Notes: a model not told the origin generated them from the sequence alone. A stretch of 64,000 bases of DNA from Methanobacterium sp. (GCA_039666455.1 JAVSLW010000029.1:23003-87002), one strand, 5' to 3'; shown: positions 34,322 through 43,896, numbered from the stretch's first letter. Program-made: numbers and translations.

Positions 34322-34741
34322 TCATCTAATTTTCCCTAAAAACTCCAGAACCTCCATTTTGAAATCCTGAAAATCCTCAAGTTTTTTGCTTAGAATTTCA
34401 AAAACTTTATCATCTTCTATCTTTGAGTAACCATGAACAAGGATGTTCCTAAAACCTTTCATTTCCTTTAGTTTTTCCACCAGTGAAGGGTCCAGCACAT
34501 TTTCCTTTAACTTTTCAAGGAAATCTTCCTCAACAGACGGTAATCCTAATCGTAATTCCTTTACTAACATGGCACAGATATCCATTACCGCCTCGATTGT
34601 TATCTGAAGAAGCCTTTCAATCGCCCTCTTTTTTTCAATACTGGCTTTGTAGCTTTCAAAAGAATCTGGGATAATCTCCTGGAGTTCTTTAAGATATTGC
34701 TCCATTTCATCCATCTTTGCATAAATCCTTTCTTTATCCAT
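34322..34741 (-). CDS. hepT: HepT-like HEPN-domain toxin (DUF86)
   Basis: A 139-residue all-helical HEPN protein. The RNase motif Rx4HxY is present as RNILVHGY near residues 109-116. The N-terminal helix MDKERIYAKMDEMEQYLKEL and the repeated acidic helices fit HepT. It partners the MntA-like gene downstream. This type VII toxin-antitoxin arrangement is frequent in archaea and bacteria. Confidence 0.78.
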   Translation of the reverse strand: MDKERIYAKMDEMEQYLKELQEIIPDSFESYKASIEKKRAIERLLQITIEAVMDICAMLVKELRLGLPSVEEDFLEKLKENVLDPSLVEKLKEMKGFRNILVHGYSKIEDDKVFEILSKKLEDFQDFKMEVLEFLGKIR

Positions 34742-34798
34742 GAGATTCTCCCTGTTTAAAGCTGTAAAAACCCTAATTTTTTGAACTTACACACTTTT

Positions 34799-35031
34799 TT
34801 ATCTGGATTTATCTGTATAATATATTATTTTTTTCCAATAAAATTTATTGACATGCACCCTTTTATACATCTCTAAGGATCTCTAAGATTTTTACAATGG
34901 TTTGTATTTGTTTCTAAAATTATGGCAATTTGTTTAATCTTAGATATGACATTATTATAGCTTTGGGGCTCTCTTTTTTTCAGTTTATTTATAATATCTT
35001 GAAAAGATGGATCAAAGGCAATTTTATACAT
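34799..35031 (-). pseudogene. RelE-type toxin remnant
   Basis: From ATG 35031 the frame reads MYKIAFDPSFQDIINKLKKR and later NHCKNLRDP, then stops at 34873. A shifted frame continues LEMYKRVHVNKFYWKK to a stop at 34799. This order (KIxFDPSFxxxxxKL, KNLR, YKRVHV) is that of RelE/ParE toxins. The last beta strands are missing. It is a frameshifted, truncated toxin. Confidence 0.5.
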
Positions 35032-35088
35032 TTAAATCAGAAAAGAAAATAGGAGTTTTATTCTTTTAGGAATAGATCGTCAATATTT

Positions 35089-35238
35089 TTAATGATGATT
35101 GGTTTTTTTATTTGCTTTTTCAATCCGTTTAATCTTTTTTATATATTCTGGATTGAGTTCGGGCTCAATTTCAGCCTTCTTTTTTATGATAGAAACTTTT
35201 TTTCTTTCTTCTTTCTTTATATTTATATGGCTGTGCAT
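35089..35238 (-). CDS. Small antitoxin-like protein next to the RelE remnant
   Basis: 49 residues: MHSHINIKKEERKKVSIIKK, then KAEIEPELNPEYIKKIKRI and a Lys-rich end. The EPELxPEYIKKI ending resembles C-terminal parts of archaeal antitoxin-like DUF2683 proteins encoded before RelE toxins. The open frame extends a few codons upstream (LIWRLDEF) without a better start; GGAGG lies 12 nt before the ATG. It may itself be a remnant. Confidence 0.4.
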   Translation of the reverse strand: MHSHINIKKEERKKVSIIKKKAEIEPELNPEYIKKIKRIEKANKKTNHH

Positions 35239-35449
35239 AAATTCATCAAGCCTCCAAATTAAGTTGTTTTATTTTATATGGATTCTACTATAAAAAGAGT
35301 TTAGGTTGGTTTGATCGAACTAACCACCGATGGCGTTAAAAAATGAAAAGTTACTTTTAAGAATATGAAAATTTCATGCTAAAATTAAAATCTAATGTAG
35401 ATGCATGACATTGTTTGCAAGTTTTGATATTGTATCTATGAGTGAAGTC

Positions 35450-35797
35450 CTAAACTACCTGGAAAGGAGCAGGCAGAGTAGCTGAAGTAGTTATTCCAAA
35501 TGTAGCCATACTTTTTAAGGTCAAAACTAATTTTTTTGGATTTATGGGTGTTTTTTTCAAAAAATCTATGAGCATTTCCCAGGTAATTACAGTTTCAGAA
35601 AGTGCTTTCCTGAAATATCCAAGAAACTCTTGATTATCCTCAGGGCATGCTAAACATGGAACTTGTTGAGCTAATGCAAATTGGAGTGCATTATATATCT
35701 TATTTGTTCCACACTCAGGACAAATCTCAAACATATTCTTCAAAGACGTGTTAGCATTTGAGTCCCTTACCAAAAGACTAAGTTTATCTTCAGACAT
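35450..35797 (-). CDS. Small protein with two CxxC pairs, unknown function
   Basis: 115 residues. CPECGTNK near residue 26 and CLACPED near residue 48 could form a zinc site. The remainder is helical (EFLGYFRKALSETVITWEML) with a hydrophobic end. No family is recognised. GGAGTGGAG lies before the ATG. It sits 24 nt downstream of the broken ABC-transporter ATPase gene and may once have been co-transcribed with it. Confidence 0.5.
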   Translation of the reverse strand: MSEDKLSLLVRDSNANTSLKNMFEICPECGTNKIYNALQFALAQQVPCLACPEDNQEFLGYFRKALSETVITWEMLIDFLKKTPINPKKLVLTLKSMATFGITTSATLPAPFQVV

Positions 35798-35821
35798 AAA
35801 TCTCCACTCCTTTATTTTATT

Positions 35822-36654
35822 CTATAATTTTTCTGTTTTATAGAATAATGAAAGGAGTAATTCTCCTTCTTTAGTTAATTTTCCATCCTTAAATAATCCG
35901 AGTTTTTCTATATATGGGTCAGTTGACTCTTTTTGAAGAATTTGACGTCCTAAAGTTGAATTTTTAAAGATCATTATATCTTCGATAGAAGCGCTTTTTA
36001 CAAACTCTTCTCGCGAAATCTTACCATCCTTCAAAAATATGATTCTTTTTGTTCTTTTTGCTACTTCAGGATCATGTGTAACCACAATAAAAGTGGTTTT
36101 CTGTTCTTGATTGATTTTTTTCATTAGTTCCATAATCTCTACAGTTGTATTAGAGTCTAATTGTCCAGTAGGTTCATCTGCCAATACTAAAACAGGATCA
36201 TTCACTAAAGCCCTGGCTATTGCCACTCTCTGCCGTTCCCCTCCTGAAAGCTGTGAGGAATATGATGCATTCTATTTCCAAGCCCCCCAAGATTCAATAG
36301 CTCTGCAGCTTTGGCCCGTCGTTTGGATATTGGCAACAATCCATGTAAAGGAAGTTCTACATTTTCCAGTGCAGTAAGATAACTTATGAGATTATGAAAT
36401 TGAAAAATAAACCCTACTTTTTTTGATCTGAAGTTATCCATGTCTTTAATGGACGATAAGCTTTCACCATCGATGATAATATCCCCTGATGTGAAAAAAT
36501 CCAGTGCTCCAATTAATGTTAGAAGTGTGGTTTTCCCTGAACCAGAAGGACCCATAATAGAGACAAATTCACCTTGATCAATCTTAAGATTAACTCCATT
36601 TACTGCAATTACTTCACCAAACTGTTTAGTTAAATTAGTAGTTTTAAGGAACAT
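35822..36654 (-). pseudogene. MacB/LolD-type ABC transporter ATPase, frameshifted
   Basis: The first part has Walker A GPSGSGKTTLL and a Q-loop (FIFQFHNL); the second has VAIARALVNDPVLVLADEP (Walker B) and the switch His (IVVTHDPEVAK). The break falls inside the signature: the frame reads HSFQEGNGREWQ and stops, while a one-base shift gives SGGERQRVAIAR. One base appears to be missing near 36240. The start at 36654 follows GGAGAGGATAAT. Unless it is a sequencing error, the exporter has no working ATPase here. Confidence 0.75.
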
Positions 36655-36665
36655 ATTATCCTCTC

Positions 36666-37778
36666 CTATTCCCTGGATAATGCTTCCATAGGACTCATTT
36701 TTGAAGCGCGCCATGCAGGATAAAATCCACCTAAAACACCGACAATTATAGCAATTAAGAAGATTAATATCACTAAATCTGCAGTGATAGGTAGAGCTAT
36801 AGGAAGTTCAGCTGCATGAACCAGCACATTTACCACACCGATTGCAAGCACGATGCCTAAAACACCTCCGATGATGCTGATAATGAGAGCTTCTTTAAGA
36901 ACCATGGATATTATCTTTTTCTTTTTCCATCCAATCGCTCTTAATACTCCAATTTCTCGTGTTCTCTCCATTACAGACATTACCATGGTGTTCATAACTA
37001 CCATACTGCTTACAACAATAGCAATCAAAGCTATCAAAGATGAGCCACCTTGAATTATTTGAACATCTTGCTGTTGGGCTGCCACTTCTGGACCTTTAAG
37101 AGTTATAAGTTGTGGAAACCTGTTCTCTATCCGGGATCTGATATCACCAAGCTGGTTAAGATCTTCAACCTTCACACTTAACATGGAAGCTTCGTTTTCC
37201 ATACCAAAAATGTATTGAGCTTCATTTAATGGAATAACTCCCCCACCATCATGGATAGGATTTCCTGTTTCGTATATTCCAACAATTTCAAAGGAGGAAT
37301 CATGTATATGCACAGTATCCCCTACATTCAATCCTTCTCCAGCAGACATAGTTCTCCCTATTATGATTTTGCCCTTATCATTGGGTTGCAGTGTTCTTCC
37401 GTTAGTTATGTTGAATTGTTTAATAGCGTGCTCGTTAGGATTTGCTCCGATGATAATGACAAATGGTCTGTCTTTCAGACGGGTTAATGAAAATGTCATT
37501 GCAGAAACACTGTAAACACCGTTAATATTTTCTATATCATTTTTTGTAGCTATATCCACTCTACTTATTATGAGGTCAGGTGCATCTCGATCCAATATAA
37601 CAAAATCATCTCCTCCAGTTATCTGCTGAAATTGAGTTACCATACCATTCGCCAGCATTAAAAGAGATGTTACCAGCATGATACCAATAATAATGCTTAG
37701 AATTGTTAATCCACTTCTTAATTTTCTTCTAAAGACACTTTTAAGAGTCATTCCAAAAATGTGCTCTTTAATATCCAT
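36666..37778 (-). CDS. MacB/FtsX-type ABC transporter permease
   Basis: 370 residues. An N-terminal membrane helix (about 18-45) is followed by a periplasmic-type MacB_PCD domain of about 200 residues (VYSVSAMTFSLTRLKDRPFV region). Three C-terminal helices form the FtsX domain, with the coupling segment MERTREIGVLRAIGWKKKKI. It pairs with the ATPase immediately downstream. Such transporters move lipoproteins, peptides or drugs; the substrate is unknown. With the partner ATPase frameshifted, the permease may be inactive. Confidence 0.82.
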   Translation of the reverse strand: MDIKEHIFGMTLKSVFRRKLRSGLTILSIIIGIMLVTSLLMLANGMVTQFQQITGGDDFVILDRDAPDLIISRVDIATKNDIENINGVYSVSAMTFSLTRLKDRPFVIIIGANPNEHAIKQFNITNGRTLQPNDKGKIIIGRTMSAGEGLNVGDTVHIHDSSFEIVGIYETGNPIHDGGGVIPLNEAQYIFGMENEASMLSVKVEDLNQLGDIRSRIENRFPQLITLKGPEVAAQQQDVQIIQGGSSLIALIAIVVSSMVVMNTMVMSVMERTREIGVLRAIGWKKKKIISMVLKEALIISIIGGVLGIVLAIGVVNVLVHAAELPIALPITADLVILIFLIAIIVGVLGGFYPAWRASKMSPMEALSRE

Positions 37779-37834
37779 ATAGGATCAGCCCCCTATTTTT
37801 TATTATCATTCTAATTTAAAGTGTTATTATTTCC

Positions 37835-38010
37835 TTAATATCCTGACAGGGCTTTGGTCCAGGTTTCATGAATCTTTGATTTATCATATCCCATAACTAG
37901 CTGCATTGCTATGTCAGTATAAAGTGCTGTTATGAGCCTAGCAAGAATATTTGTGTCAATGTCATCCCTAATTATCCCTTTTCTTTGTATTCAGAAACCA
38001 CTCTTGACAT
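37835..38010 (-). pseudogene. TetR-family regulator remnant
   Basis: From ATG 38010 the frame gives MSRVVSEYKEKG and stops. A shifted frame gives GIIRDDIDTNILARLITALY, then MQLVMGYDKSKIHETWTKAL and a stop at 37835. This is the ligand-binding C-terminus of a TetR regulator. The HTH domain is gone. It probably once controlled the adjacent ABC exporter. Confidence 0.55.
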
Positions 38011-38219
38011 TCGATCACCACATACATACTATTTAATTTTAATAATTTAAAACTAACTTTTAGTAAGTCTATTAATTTTAAGTTTAACTAAATATCAGAA
38101 ATAGTTGAAAAAAAATGCTTGAAATTTTGTTAAAAACTTAAAATGGCTTAAAAATAAAGAATTATTTTAGCTAAATGCTAAATAAGATATTAAATAGAAT
38201 AGTATCGTTAACAGCCAGT

Positions 38220-38440
38220 TTACCATCCTTTTTCAAAACATGGTTCATCTTCGTAAATTACAGATAATCTGTCAGCAGCTTTTATTATTTTCTTTCGTTC
38301 TGATTCAATGCCTTCCTGCAAAAAATCAGGTATATTATCTATTATAGGGAATTTAAATCACAATTTAAGCATTTCAGGTAACTATTAACTTCTTTTAAAT
38401 CTCCTTTACAATAGAGGCATGTAAAAATGCCATTGAATCA
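38220..38440 (-). pseudogene. Zinc-ribbon gene remnant
   Basis: Two overlapping frames give CLYCKGDLKEVNSYLKCLNC and, after a shift, FPIIDNIPDFLQEGIESERK, running to CFEKGW and a stop. This looks like the N-terminal Trm112-like zinc ribbon of small methyltransferases (CxxC, CxxC, then YPIxDGIPDF). There is no start codon and the frame is broken. The assignment is tentative. Confidence 0.35.
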
Positions 38441-38500
38441 CAGTTAGATTCTTTATTAGGATAATTTCTATTAATGATTTTAGCTGTTGAATTTCTAAAT

Positions 38501-39820
38501 TTATGGGGTAAGCCTTCTCCTATCCCTCGGAAATAAAACAGTTTCCCTGATATTTTTAGCTCCTGTAATACACATTGTGAACCTTTCAGCCCCTAATCCC
38601 CATCCAGCATGTGGTGGCATTCCATATTCAAATGCTGCAAGGTATCTTTCAAATGATGCCGGGTTTAAGCCCTGTTTTTTAATTCTCTCCACTAAAAGAT
38701 CATGTTTATGCACCCTTTGAGCGCCTGAAGATATTTCAATGTCTTTGTACATCAGGTCAAATGCACAGCTCTTTACAGGGTCTTCATCGTCTGGCATTAC
38801 ATAGAATGGCTTTATATCTGTCGGCCATCCAGTTATAAAATAATAATTATCCATATGTTCGCCTATTACCTTTTCAGCCGCCCTTGATAAGTCTTCACCG
38901 TGCCTCATGTTAACTTCCTTTGAATTTACAATATCTACAACGTCGTCGTAATCAATTCTATCAAAAGGAATGTCTGGAATTTCTAAATCCACTCCAAGAA
39001 GCTTTAATTCATCTTCACAGTAATTAGCAACATCTCCAAGGACTGTGTGTACCATCCCTTCAAGTATTTTCATTACATCTTCCTGATCACAGAATGATGC
39101 TTCAATATCAATGGAAATAACCTCATTTAAGTGTCTGAGGGTATCATGCTCTTCTGCTCTAAATATTGGAGCAATTTCGTATACTTTATCAAGTCCTGTG
39201 GCCATCATCATCTGTTTATAGAGCTGAGGGCTCTGCCCAAGGAAAGCTTCCCTTTCAAAGTAGGTTATTGGGAAAAGTTCTGTCCCACCTTCAGTAGCTG
39301 ATCCAACAAGCTTTGGAGTGTTTATCTCTATAAATTCTCCTTCTTCAAGGAATAATCTCACTGAGTGGAGCATTCTGCTTTTTATCTTGAATATTGCATT
39401 TACAGACGCCCTTCTAAGATCAATATATCTTGAATCAAGACGCGTGTCAATTTCTGCTCTTACTTTTTCTGTTGTATCCAGTGGAAGGGGTAATTTTGAT
39501 TCGTTCAGTAATTTCAGTTCGTTTGGAATGATTTCGTATCCGCCAGGAGCTTTTGCTGACTCCTGAACCATTCCTTTAACTGCGATTACTGATTCTTTCC
39601 TTAAGCTCCTTATTTCTTCAAGTAATTCCTTTGATATTTTCTTACTTGGTGCTGTAATCTGGATTGTTCCATCTCTGTCTCTTAAAAGGAGAAAAATAAT
39701 TCCTCCAAGGTCTCTTATTTCATGAATCCATCCCATAACTTTGATCTCTTCTCCACTAATTTCTGGATTTATTCTCTTTGAGTAATGAGTTCTTCTCCAA
39801 TTTTCCAATGAATCTGTCAA
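38501..39820 (-). CDS. aspS: Aspartyl-tRNA synthetase, archaeal type
   Basis: 439 residues. The N-terminal OB fold (VMGWIHEIRDLGGIIFLLLR) binds the anticodon. The class II core follows with motif 2 (APIFRAEEHDTLRHLNE), a flipping-loop region, and motif 3 GLGAERFTMCITGAKNIRE. The short archaeal form lacks the bacterial GAD domain. In archaea without AsnRS this enzyme also makes Asp-tRNA-Asn; whether that holds here cannot be decided from this window. Confidence 0.95.
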   Translation of the reverse strand: MTDSLENWRRTHYSKRINPEISGEEIKVMGWIHEIRDLGGIIFLLLRDRDGTIQITAPSKKISKELLEEIRSLRKESVIAVKGMVQESAKAPGGYEIIPNELKLLNESKLPLPLDTTEKVRAEIDTRLDSRYIDLRRASVNAIFKIKSRMLHSVRLFLEEGEFIEINTPKLVGSATEGGTELFPITYFEREAFLGQSPQLYKQMMMATGLDKVYEIAPIFRAEEHDTLRHLNEVISIDIEASFCDQEDVMKILEGMVHTVLGDVANYCEDELKLLGVDLEIPDIPFDRIDYDDVVDIVNSKEVNMRHGEDLSRAAEKVIGEHMDNYYFITGWPTDIKPFYVMPDDEDPVKSCAFDLMYKDIEISSGAQRVHKHDLLVERIKKQGLNPASFERYLAAFEYGMPPHAGWGLGAERFTMCITGAKNIRETVLFPRDRRRLTP

Positions 39821-39861
39821 TTAATTCACCTCTAAAATAAGTTAAGCAGATTTTTTAAATG

Positions 39862-41139
39862 TTACTTCTTTGATATTCTTTTTTTAAATGATTCTGCATG
39901 AGCAAAAAGCCCCTCATATTCTGCAAGAGTCACTACAACATCTTTTAAATTCAAAATTCCTTCTTCTGAAAGTTTTTGAACAGTTGGTTTTCTAATAAAA
40001 GATTCTGTTGAAAGTCCAGAGTGCATTCTAGCATTTTTAGATGTTGGAAGAACATGGTTAGTACCTGTACCATAATCTCCAGCAGCAACAGGTGTTAATT
40101 CCCCTAAAAATATAGAACCTGCATTTTTAATATTTTTAAGGACATTTTCAGGGTCTTCTGTCATAATTATTAGATGTTCTGGGGCATAATCATTTGTAAA
40201 TTCTATCATCTCATCAATAGAATCAGTAACTATAATTTTACCGTATTTTTCAAGGGATTCCTCTATTATTTTACTTCTTTTCATATATTTAATGTTCCCT
40301 GAAATGATTTCATTTACACTGTAAGCCAGGTCACCTGAATTGGTAATAAGCACTGATGCTGCATCAGGATCATGTTCTGCCTGAGCCAGCATGTCAAAAG
40401 CAATGTACTCTGCATTACCAGTTTCGTCTGCTATTATAAGCACTTCAGAGGGTCCTGCAGGGAAATCTATATCTACCTCACCGTAAACTAATTTTTTAGC
40501 AGCTGTAACAAATATATTTCCAGGCCCCACTATTTTATCAACTTTAGGAATGGATTCAGTCCCAAATGCCATTGCTGCAATTGCCTGTGAACCTCCAGCT
40601 TTGTATATTTCATCTGCTCCTGCAATATCTGCTGCTACAAGTACCATGTCGTTTACACTGCCTTCAGGTGTTGGTGGTGTACAGCAGACAATTTTACTAA
40701 CCCCGGCGATTTTTGCAGGTATTACTGTCATTAAGACTGATGAAGGATATACTGCACGTCCCCCTGGTATATAACAGCCAATAATTTCAATGGGACGGAT
40801 GATCTGGCCAGCACTGATCCCTTTATCAAGTTCTTTAAACCATTCCTTTGGAATTTGAGCTTTATGAAATTTTTCAATGTTCCTTGCAGCTTTTTTTAAT
40901 GCTTCAAGTACCTTTTTATCCACATTATTATAGCTTCTTTCTATCTCATCCTGACTAACTTTAAATTTTTCAATTTTGACATTGTCAAATTTCTGAGTGT
41001 AACTTTTAAGTGAAATGTCCCCATGCAGCCTTACATTGCTAACCACTTCACTTACAACGTTTATTACACCATCAGCATCGATTTTTGAGCGTTCCAGGAG
41101 TTTATTTCTCACTGAACTTCCAAGTTTCACTATTTCCAT
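39862..41139 (-). CDS. hisD: Histidinol dehydrogenase
   Basis: 425 residues, catalysing the last two steps of histidine biosynthesis with zinc and NAD. Landmarks: IIGCYIPGGRAVYPSSVLMT, the VDKIVGPGNIFVTAAKK loop, IDFPAGPSEVLIIAD, AQAEHDPDAASVLIT (zinc-ligand region) and GTGTNHVLPTSKNARMHSGL near the end. The length is normal. It lies 42 nt upstream of aspS on the same strand; the other his genes are elsewhere. Confidence 0.95.
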   Translation of the reverse strand: MEIVKLGSSVRNKLLERSKIDADGVINVVSEVVSNVRLHGDISLKSYTQKFDNVKIEKFKVSQDEIERSYNNVDKKVLEALKKAARNIEKFHKAQIPKEWFKELDKGISAGQIIRPIEIIGCYIPGGRAVYPSSVLMTVIPAKIAGVSKIVCCTPPTPEGSVNDMVLVAADIAGADEIYKAGGSQAIAAMAFGTESIPKVDKIVGPGNIFVTAAKKLVYGEVDIDFPAGPSEVLIIADETGNAEYIAFDMLAQAEHDPDAASVLITNSGDLAYSVNEIISGNIKYMKRSKIIEESLEKYGKIIVTDSIDEMIEFTNDYAPEHLIIMTEDPENVLKNIKNAGSIFLGELTPVAAGDYGTGTNHVLPTSKNARMHSGLSTESFIRKPTVQKLSEEGILNLKDVVVTLAEYEGLFAHAESFKKRISKK

Positions 41140-41360
41140 TGTACCACAATCTTAATTGTTGAATTAGATTTAAATATTTACTTAAAAAACAAAAGCATTT
41201 TGTATTAATTTTATTTTAAGTAGTATTACTAATTAACGTTTTACTATCCAAAACTATATCATCTATGAAAATTAAATGATATTCAGCTTGAAGTTAAACC
41301 GTCAAAATATTCACATTTGTTTTTTCCTGTGCTTTGTGTAGTGTATCACAACAATAACAA

Positions 41361-41382
41361 CCTATATATAACATATATATAA
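41361..41382 (+). promoter_or_regulatory. Double TATA element before the UPF0058 gene
   Basis: CCTATATATAACATATATATAA holds two overlapping TATA-like boxes 45-66 nt before the ATG at 41427. They would start transcription near 41395-41408. Confidence 0.4.
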
Positions 41383-41426
41383 CATGCAACTTAATTTTTA
41401 AGTATAAATGGAGGGGCTCGGTAAAT

Positions 41427-41765
41427 ATGTATAAAGACGAACTTATACAATTACATCAATTTTTGGTATATGTTTTAAAATATTTAGAAGATGAATATGA
41501 AGTTAAAGATGAATGTGAGGAATATTTCCGTCTTAATATAAGCCCGCATCACATCCACAGAACAAAAGCCGAACATAAATATGCTATTTTTGTTTTATCT
41601 GAATTGATTTCTGAACTTGTCGCAAAGAAAAATAATAGAAAACCACTCCCCAACGTTTCAAATGGATTATCAGAACTTGTAAAGCGGTCAAAAAAGGAAT
41701 TGATACGTATGCATGAAGATAATGTCTTGAAATATGAAAAAAATCAAAATCTGGAAATAATCTGA
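41427..41765 (+). CDS. UPF0058 family protein
   Basis: 112 residues matching a conserved euryarchaeal family: MYKDELIQLHQFLVYVLKYL, the RLNISPHHIHRTKAEHKYA segment, and ELVKRSKKELIRMHE near the end. It is helical and His-rich in the middle. The biochemical role is unknown. GGAGGGGC precedes the ATG. It is monocistronic, before cpgS. Confidence 0.8.
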   Translation: MYKDELIQLHQFLVYVLKYLEDEYEVKDECEEYFRLNISPHHIHRTKAEHKYAIFVLSELISELVAKKNNRKPLPNVSNGLSELVKRSKKELIRMHEDNVLKYEKNQNLEII

Positions 41766-41843
41766 TTTTGTATCACTCCATAAATAACTATATTAACTTC
41801 TTAATTCCAACATACTTTATATTTTATTAAAGAAGGTATGATT

Positions 41844-43223
41844 ATGAATAAACTAAGGAAAATGATTTGTTTAGTAGATGGAGAACACTATTTACCAGTT
41901 ACAAAATCTGCTTTAGATGTGCTGGACAGTTTAGAGCATAATGAAGTGGTGGGCGTTGTTTTTATAGGCGGAACTGAAAAATTAAGAGAAGCTTCAGAAG
42001 AGGGGATCTCAGAAAAGATGGAAAGGCCAGTGCACTTTGGTGACGATTATCACAAAATACCATACGATCTTATAGAAGAAATGATCGAAAAATACGATGC
42101 AGATGTGGTAATGGATTTAAGCGACGAGCCAATAGTTGATTATTCAAAACGTTTTAACATTGCAAGTATCGTTCTTCAAAAAGGAATTGTATATGAGGGG
42201 CCTGACTTTAAATTTTATCCACTTACAGAACACGATGTATTAAAAAAACCATCTCTTAAAATTCTGGGTACAGGAAAAAGAATAGGTAAAACAGCAGTTT
42301 CAGCTTATGCAGCCCGTTTAATTCATAAAAGAGAATATAATCCCTGCATAGTTGCAATGGGTAGGGGAGGGCCTGAAAAACCTGAAATTGTCCGCGGTGA
42401 CCTGATTAAAATTACTCCACAATATTTGATGGAGCAGTCAGATAAGGGAATTCATGCCGCTTCAGATCACTGGGAAGATGCACTCATGAGCAGGATTTTA
42501 ACTATTGGATGTAGAAGATGCGGCGGCGGAATGGCTGGAGATGTCTTCATCACCAACACAAAAAAGGGAGCTGAGCTTGCTAACGAGGTAGAAGCAGATT
42601 TTGTGATTATGGAAGGAAGCGGAGCAGCAGTTCCTCCAATCAAAACAAACAAACACATAGTACTTGTAGGGGCAAATCAGCCTCTGATAAACATAGAAAA
42701 GTTCTTTGGACCATTCAGGATACAATTAGGAGATCTGATAATTCTTACCATGTGCGAAGAGCCAATGGCCAGTAAAGAAAAGGTTAATTCCATAATAGAA
42801 TTTATAAATGACATCAATCCACAAGCAGAGGTTATTCCAACTGTCTTTAGACCAAAACCCCTTGAAGATATAAGTAATAAAAATATACTTTTTGCAACAA
42901 CAGCACCTGATTCAATTAAAGATGTCCTTATCAATCATCTTGAAGAAAATTACGGCTGTAAAGTGGTTGGTACAACACCCCACCTTTCTAACAGGCCTTT
43001 GCTTCAAAAAGACATTGAAAAATATATCGACGATGTTGACACAATGCTTACAGAACTTAAAGCTGCCGCAGTAGATGTTGCAACTAAAGACGCTCTTGAA
43101 GCAGGTTTGGGTGTGGTCTACTGTGATAATATCCCTCATGTAATTGAAGGAGATTATGGAAGCCTGCCTGAAGCCATTATAAAAGTTGTTGATGATGCCA
43201 TAGAAGATTTTAATTTTAAATAA
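41844..43223 (+). CDS. cpgS: Cyclic 2,3-diphosphoglycerate synthetase
   Basis: About 459 residues. It uses ATP to close 2,3-diphosphoglycerate into the cyclic form that some Methanobacteriales and Methanothermus accumulate as solute and phosphate store. A P-loop-like LKILGTGKRIGKTAVSAYA and the Gly-rich CRRCGGGMAGDVFITNT are visible, and the N-terminus LRKMICLVDGEHYLPVT fits the family. GAAGGT lies 6 nt before ATG 41844; the ATG two codons upstream overlaps that site. Confidence 0.88.
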   Translation: MNKLRKMICLVDGEHYLPVTKSALDVLDSLEHNEVVGVVFIGGTEKLREASEEGISEKMERPVHFGDDYHKIPYDLIEEMIEKYDADVVMDLSDEPIVDYSKRFNIASIVLQKGIVYEGPDFKFYPLTEHDVLKKPSLKILGTGKRIGKTAVSAYAARLIHKREYNPCIVAMGRGGPEKPEIVRGDLIKITPQYLMEQSDKGIHAASDHWEDALMSRILTIGCRRCGGGMAGDVFITNTKKGAELANEVEADFVIMEGSGAAVPPIKTNKHIVLVGANQPLINIEKFFGPFRIQLGDLIILTMCEEPMASKEKVNSIIEFINDINPQAEVIPTVFRPKPLEDISNKNILFATTAPDSIKDVLINHLEENYGCKVVGTTPHLSNRPLLQKDIEKYIDDVDTMLTELKAAAVDVATKDALEAGLGVVYCDNIPHVIEGDYGSLPEAIIKVVDDAIEDFNFK

Positions 43224-43224
43224 T

Positions 43225-43896
43225 TTACTTTTTTAAAATTTTTACACCTTCAGGTGTCCCTACAATAACTTCATCTACAATCCCTGCAAATATTCCATTT
43301 TCAACAACTCCAGGGATTGCATTAAGTTCTTTTTCTAAAACTGCAGGATTATCAATAATGTTGAATTTAACGTCAATAACAAAATTGCAGTTGTCTGTTA
43401 TAACTGGCCCGTCTTTATTTTGGGCCATTCTTAAAGATGGAATTCCATTAAAGGCTTTTATATGATCACTCACTGTTCTGCGGGCCTGTGGGATCACTTC
43501 AAGAGGAACAGGAAATTTTCCGAGAGATTCTACTAACTTTGAATCATCCACAACCACCACAAACTTTTTAGCTGACTCATCAACTATTTTTTCCAGTGTG
43601 TGTGCAGCTCCCCCTCCTTTAATCAAATTAAAGTCCTTATCAACTTCATCTGCACCATCAACTGCAATATCGATAGAATGTTCGTCAAGAGTGGTAATTT
43701 TAATTCCGGCATCTTTTGCAAGCAAAAATGAATGATATGATGTAGGTACTCCTAATATGTCCAGCTTATCCTCCTTTATTCGTTGTCCTAACCTTTCTAT
43801 CAGATAATGAGTTGTAGACCCGGTTCCAAGTCCAACAACAATTCCATCTTCGATTAATTCTGCAGCAGCATATCCTGCTATTTTTTTAAGTTCCAT
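43225..43896 (-). CDS. rpiA: Ribose-5-phosphate isomerase A
   Basis: 223 residues interconverting ribose 5-phosphate and ribulose 5-phosphate. Conserved segments: VGLGTGSTTHYLIERLG (phosphate loop), DIAVDGADEVDKDFNLIKGG with the following AHTLEKIV (catalytic Glu/Asp region), and NCNFVIDVKF. It is convergent with cpgS, with a 1-nt gap. It leads to the UPF0179 gene and egsA on the same strand. Confidence 0.94.
   Translation of the reverse strand: MELKKIAGYAAAELIEDGIVVGLGTGSTTHYLIERLGQRIKEDKLDILGVPTSYHSFLLAKDAGIKITTLDEHSIDIAVDGADEVDKDFNLIKGGGAAHTLEKIVDESAKKFVVVVDDSKLVESLGKFPVPLEVIPQARRTVSDHIKAFNGIPSLRMAQNKDGPVITDNCNFVIDVKFNIIDNPAVLEKELNAIPGVVENGIFAGIVDEVIVGTPEGVKILKK

Noticed and set aside
35099..35293. 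Hydrophobic 64-residue plus-strand frame
   Set aside because: Complement of a Lys-rich antitoxin-like frame with a better match to known proteins.
35300..35330. Possible tRNA or hairpin (GGTTGGTTTGATCGAACTAACC)-like region
   Set aside because: Only a short imperfect stem; no acceptor, D or anticodon arms can be built around it.
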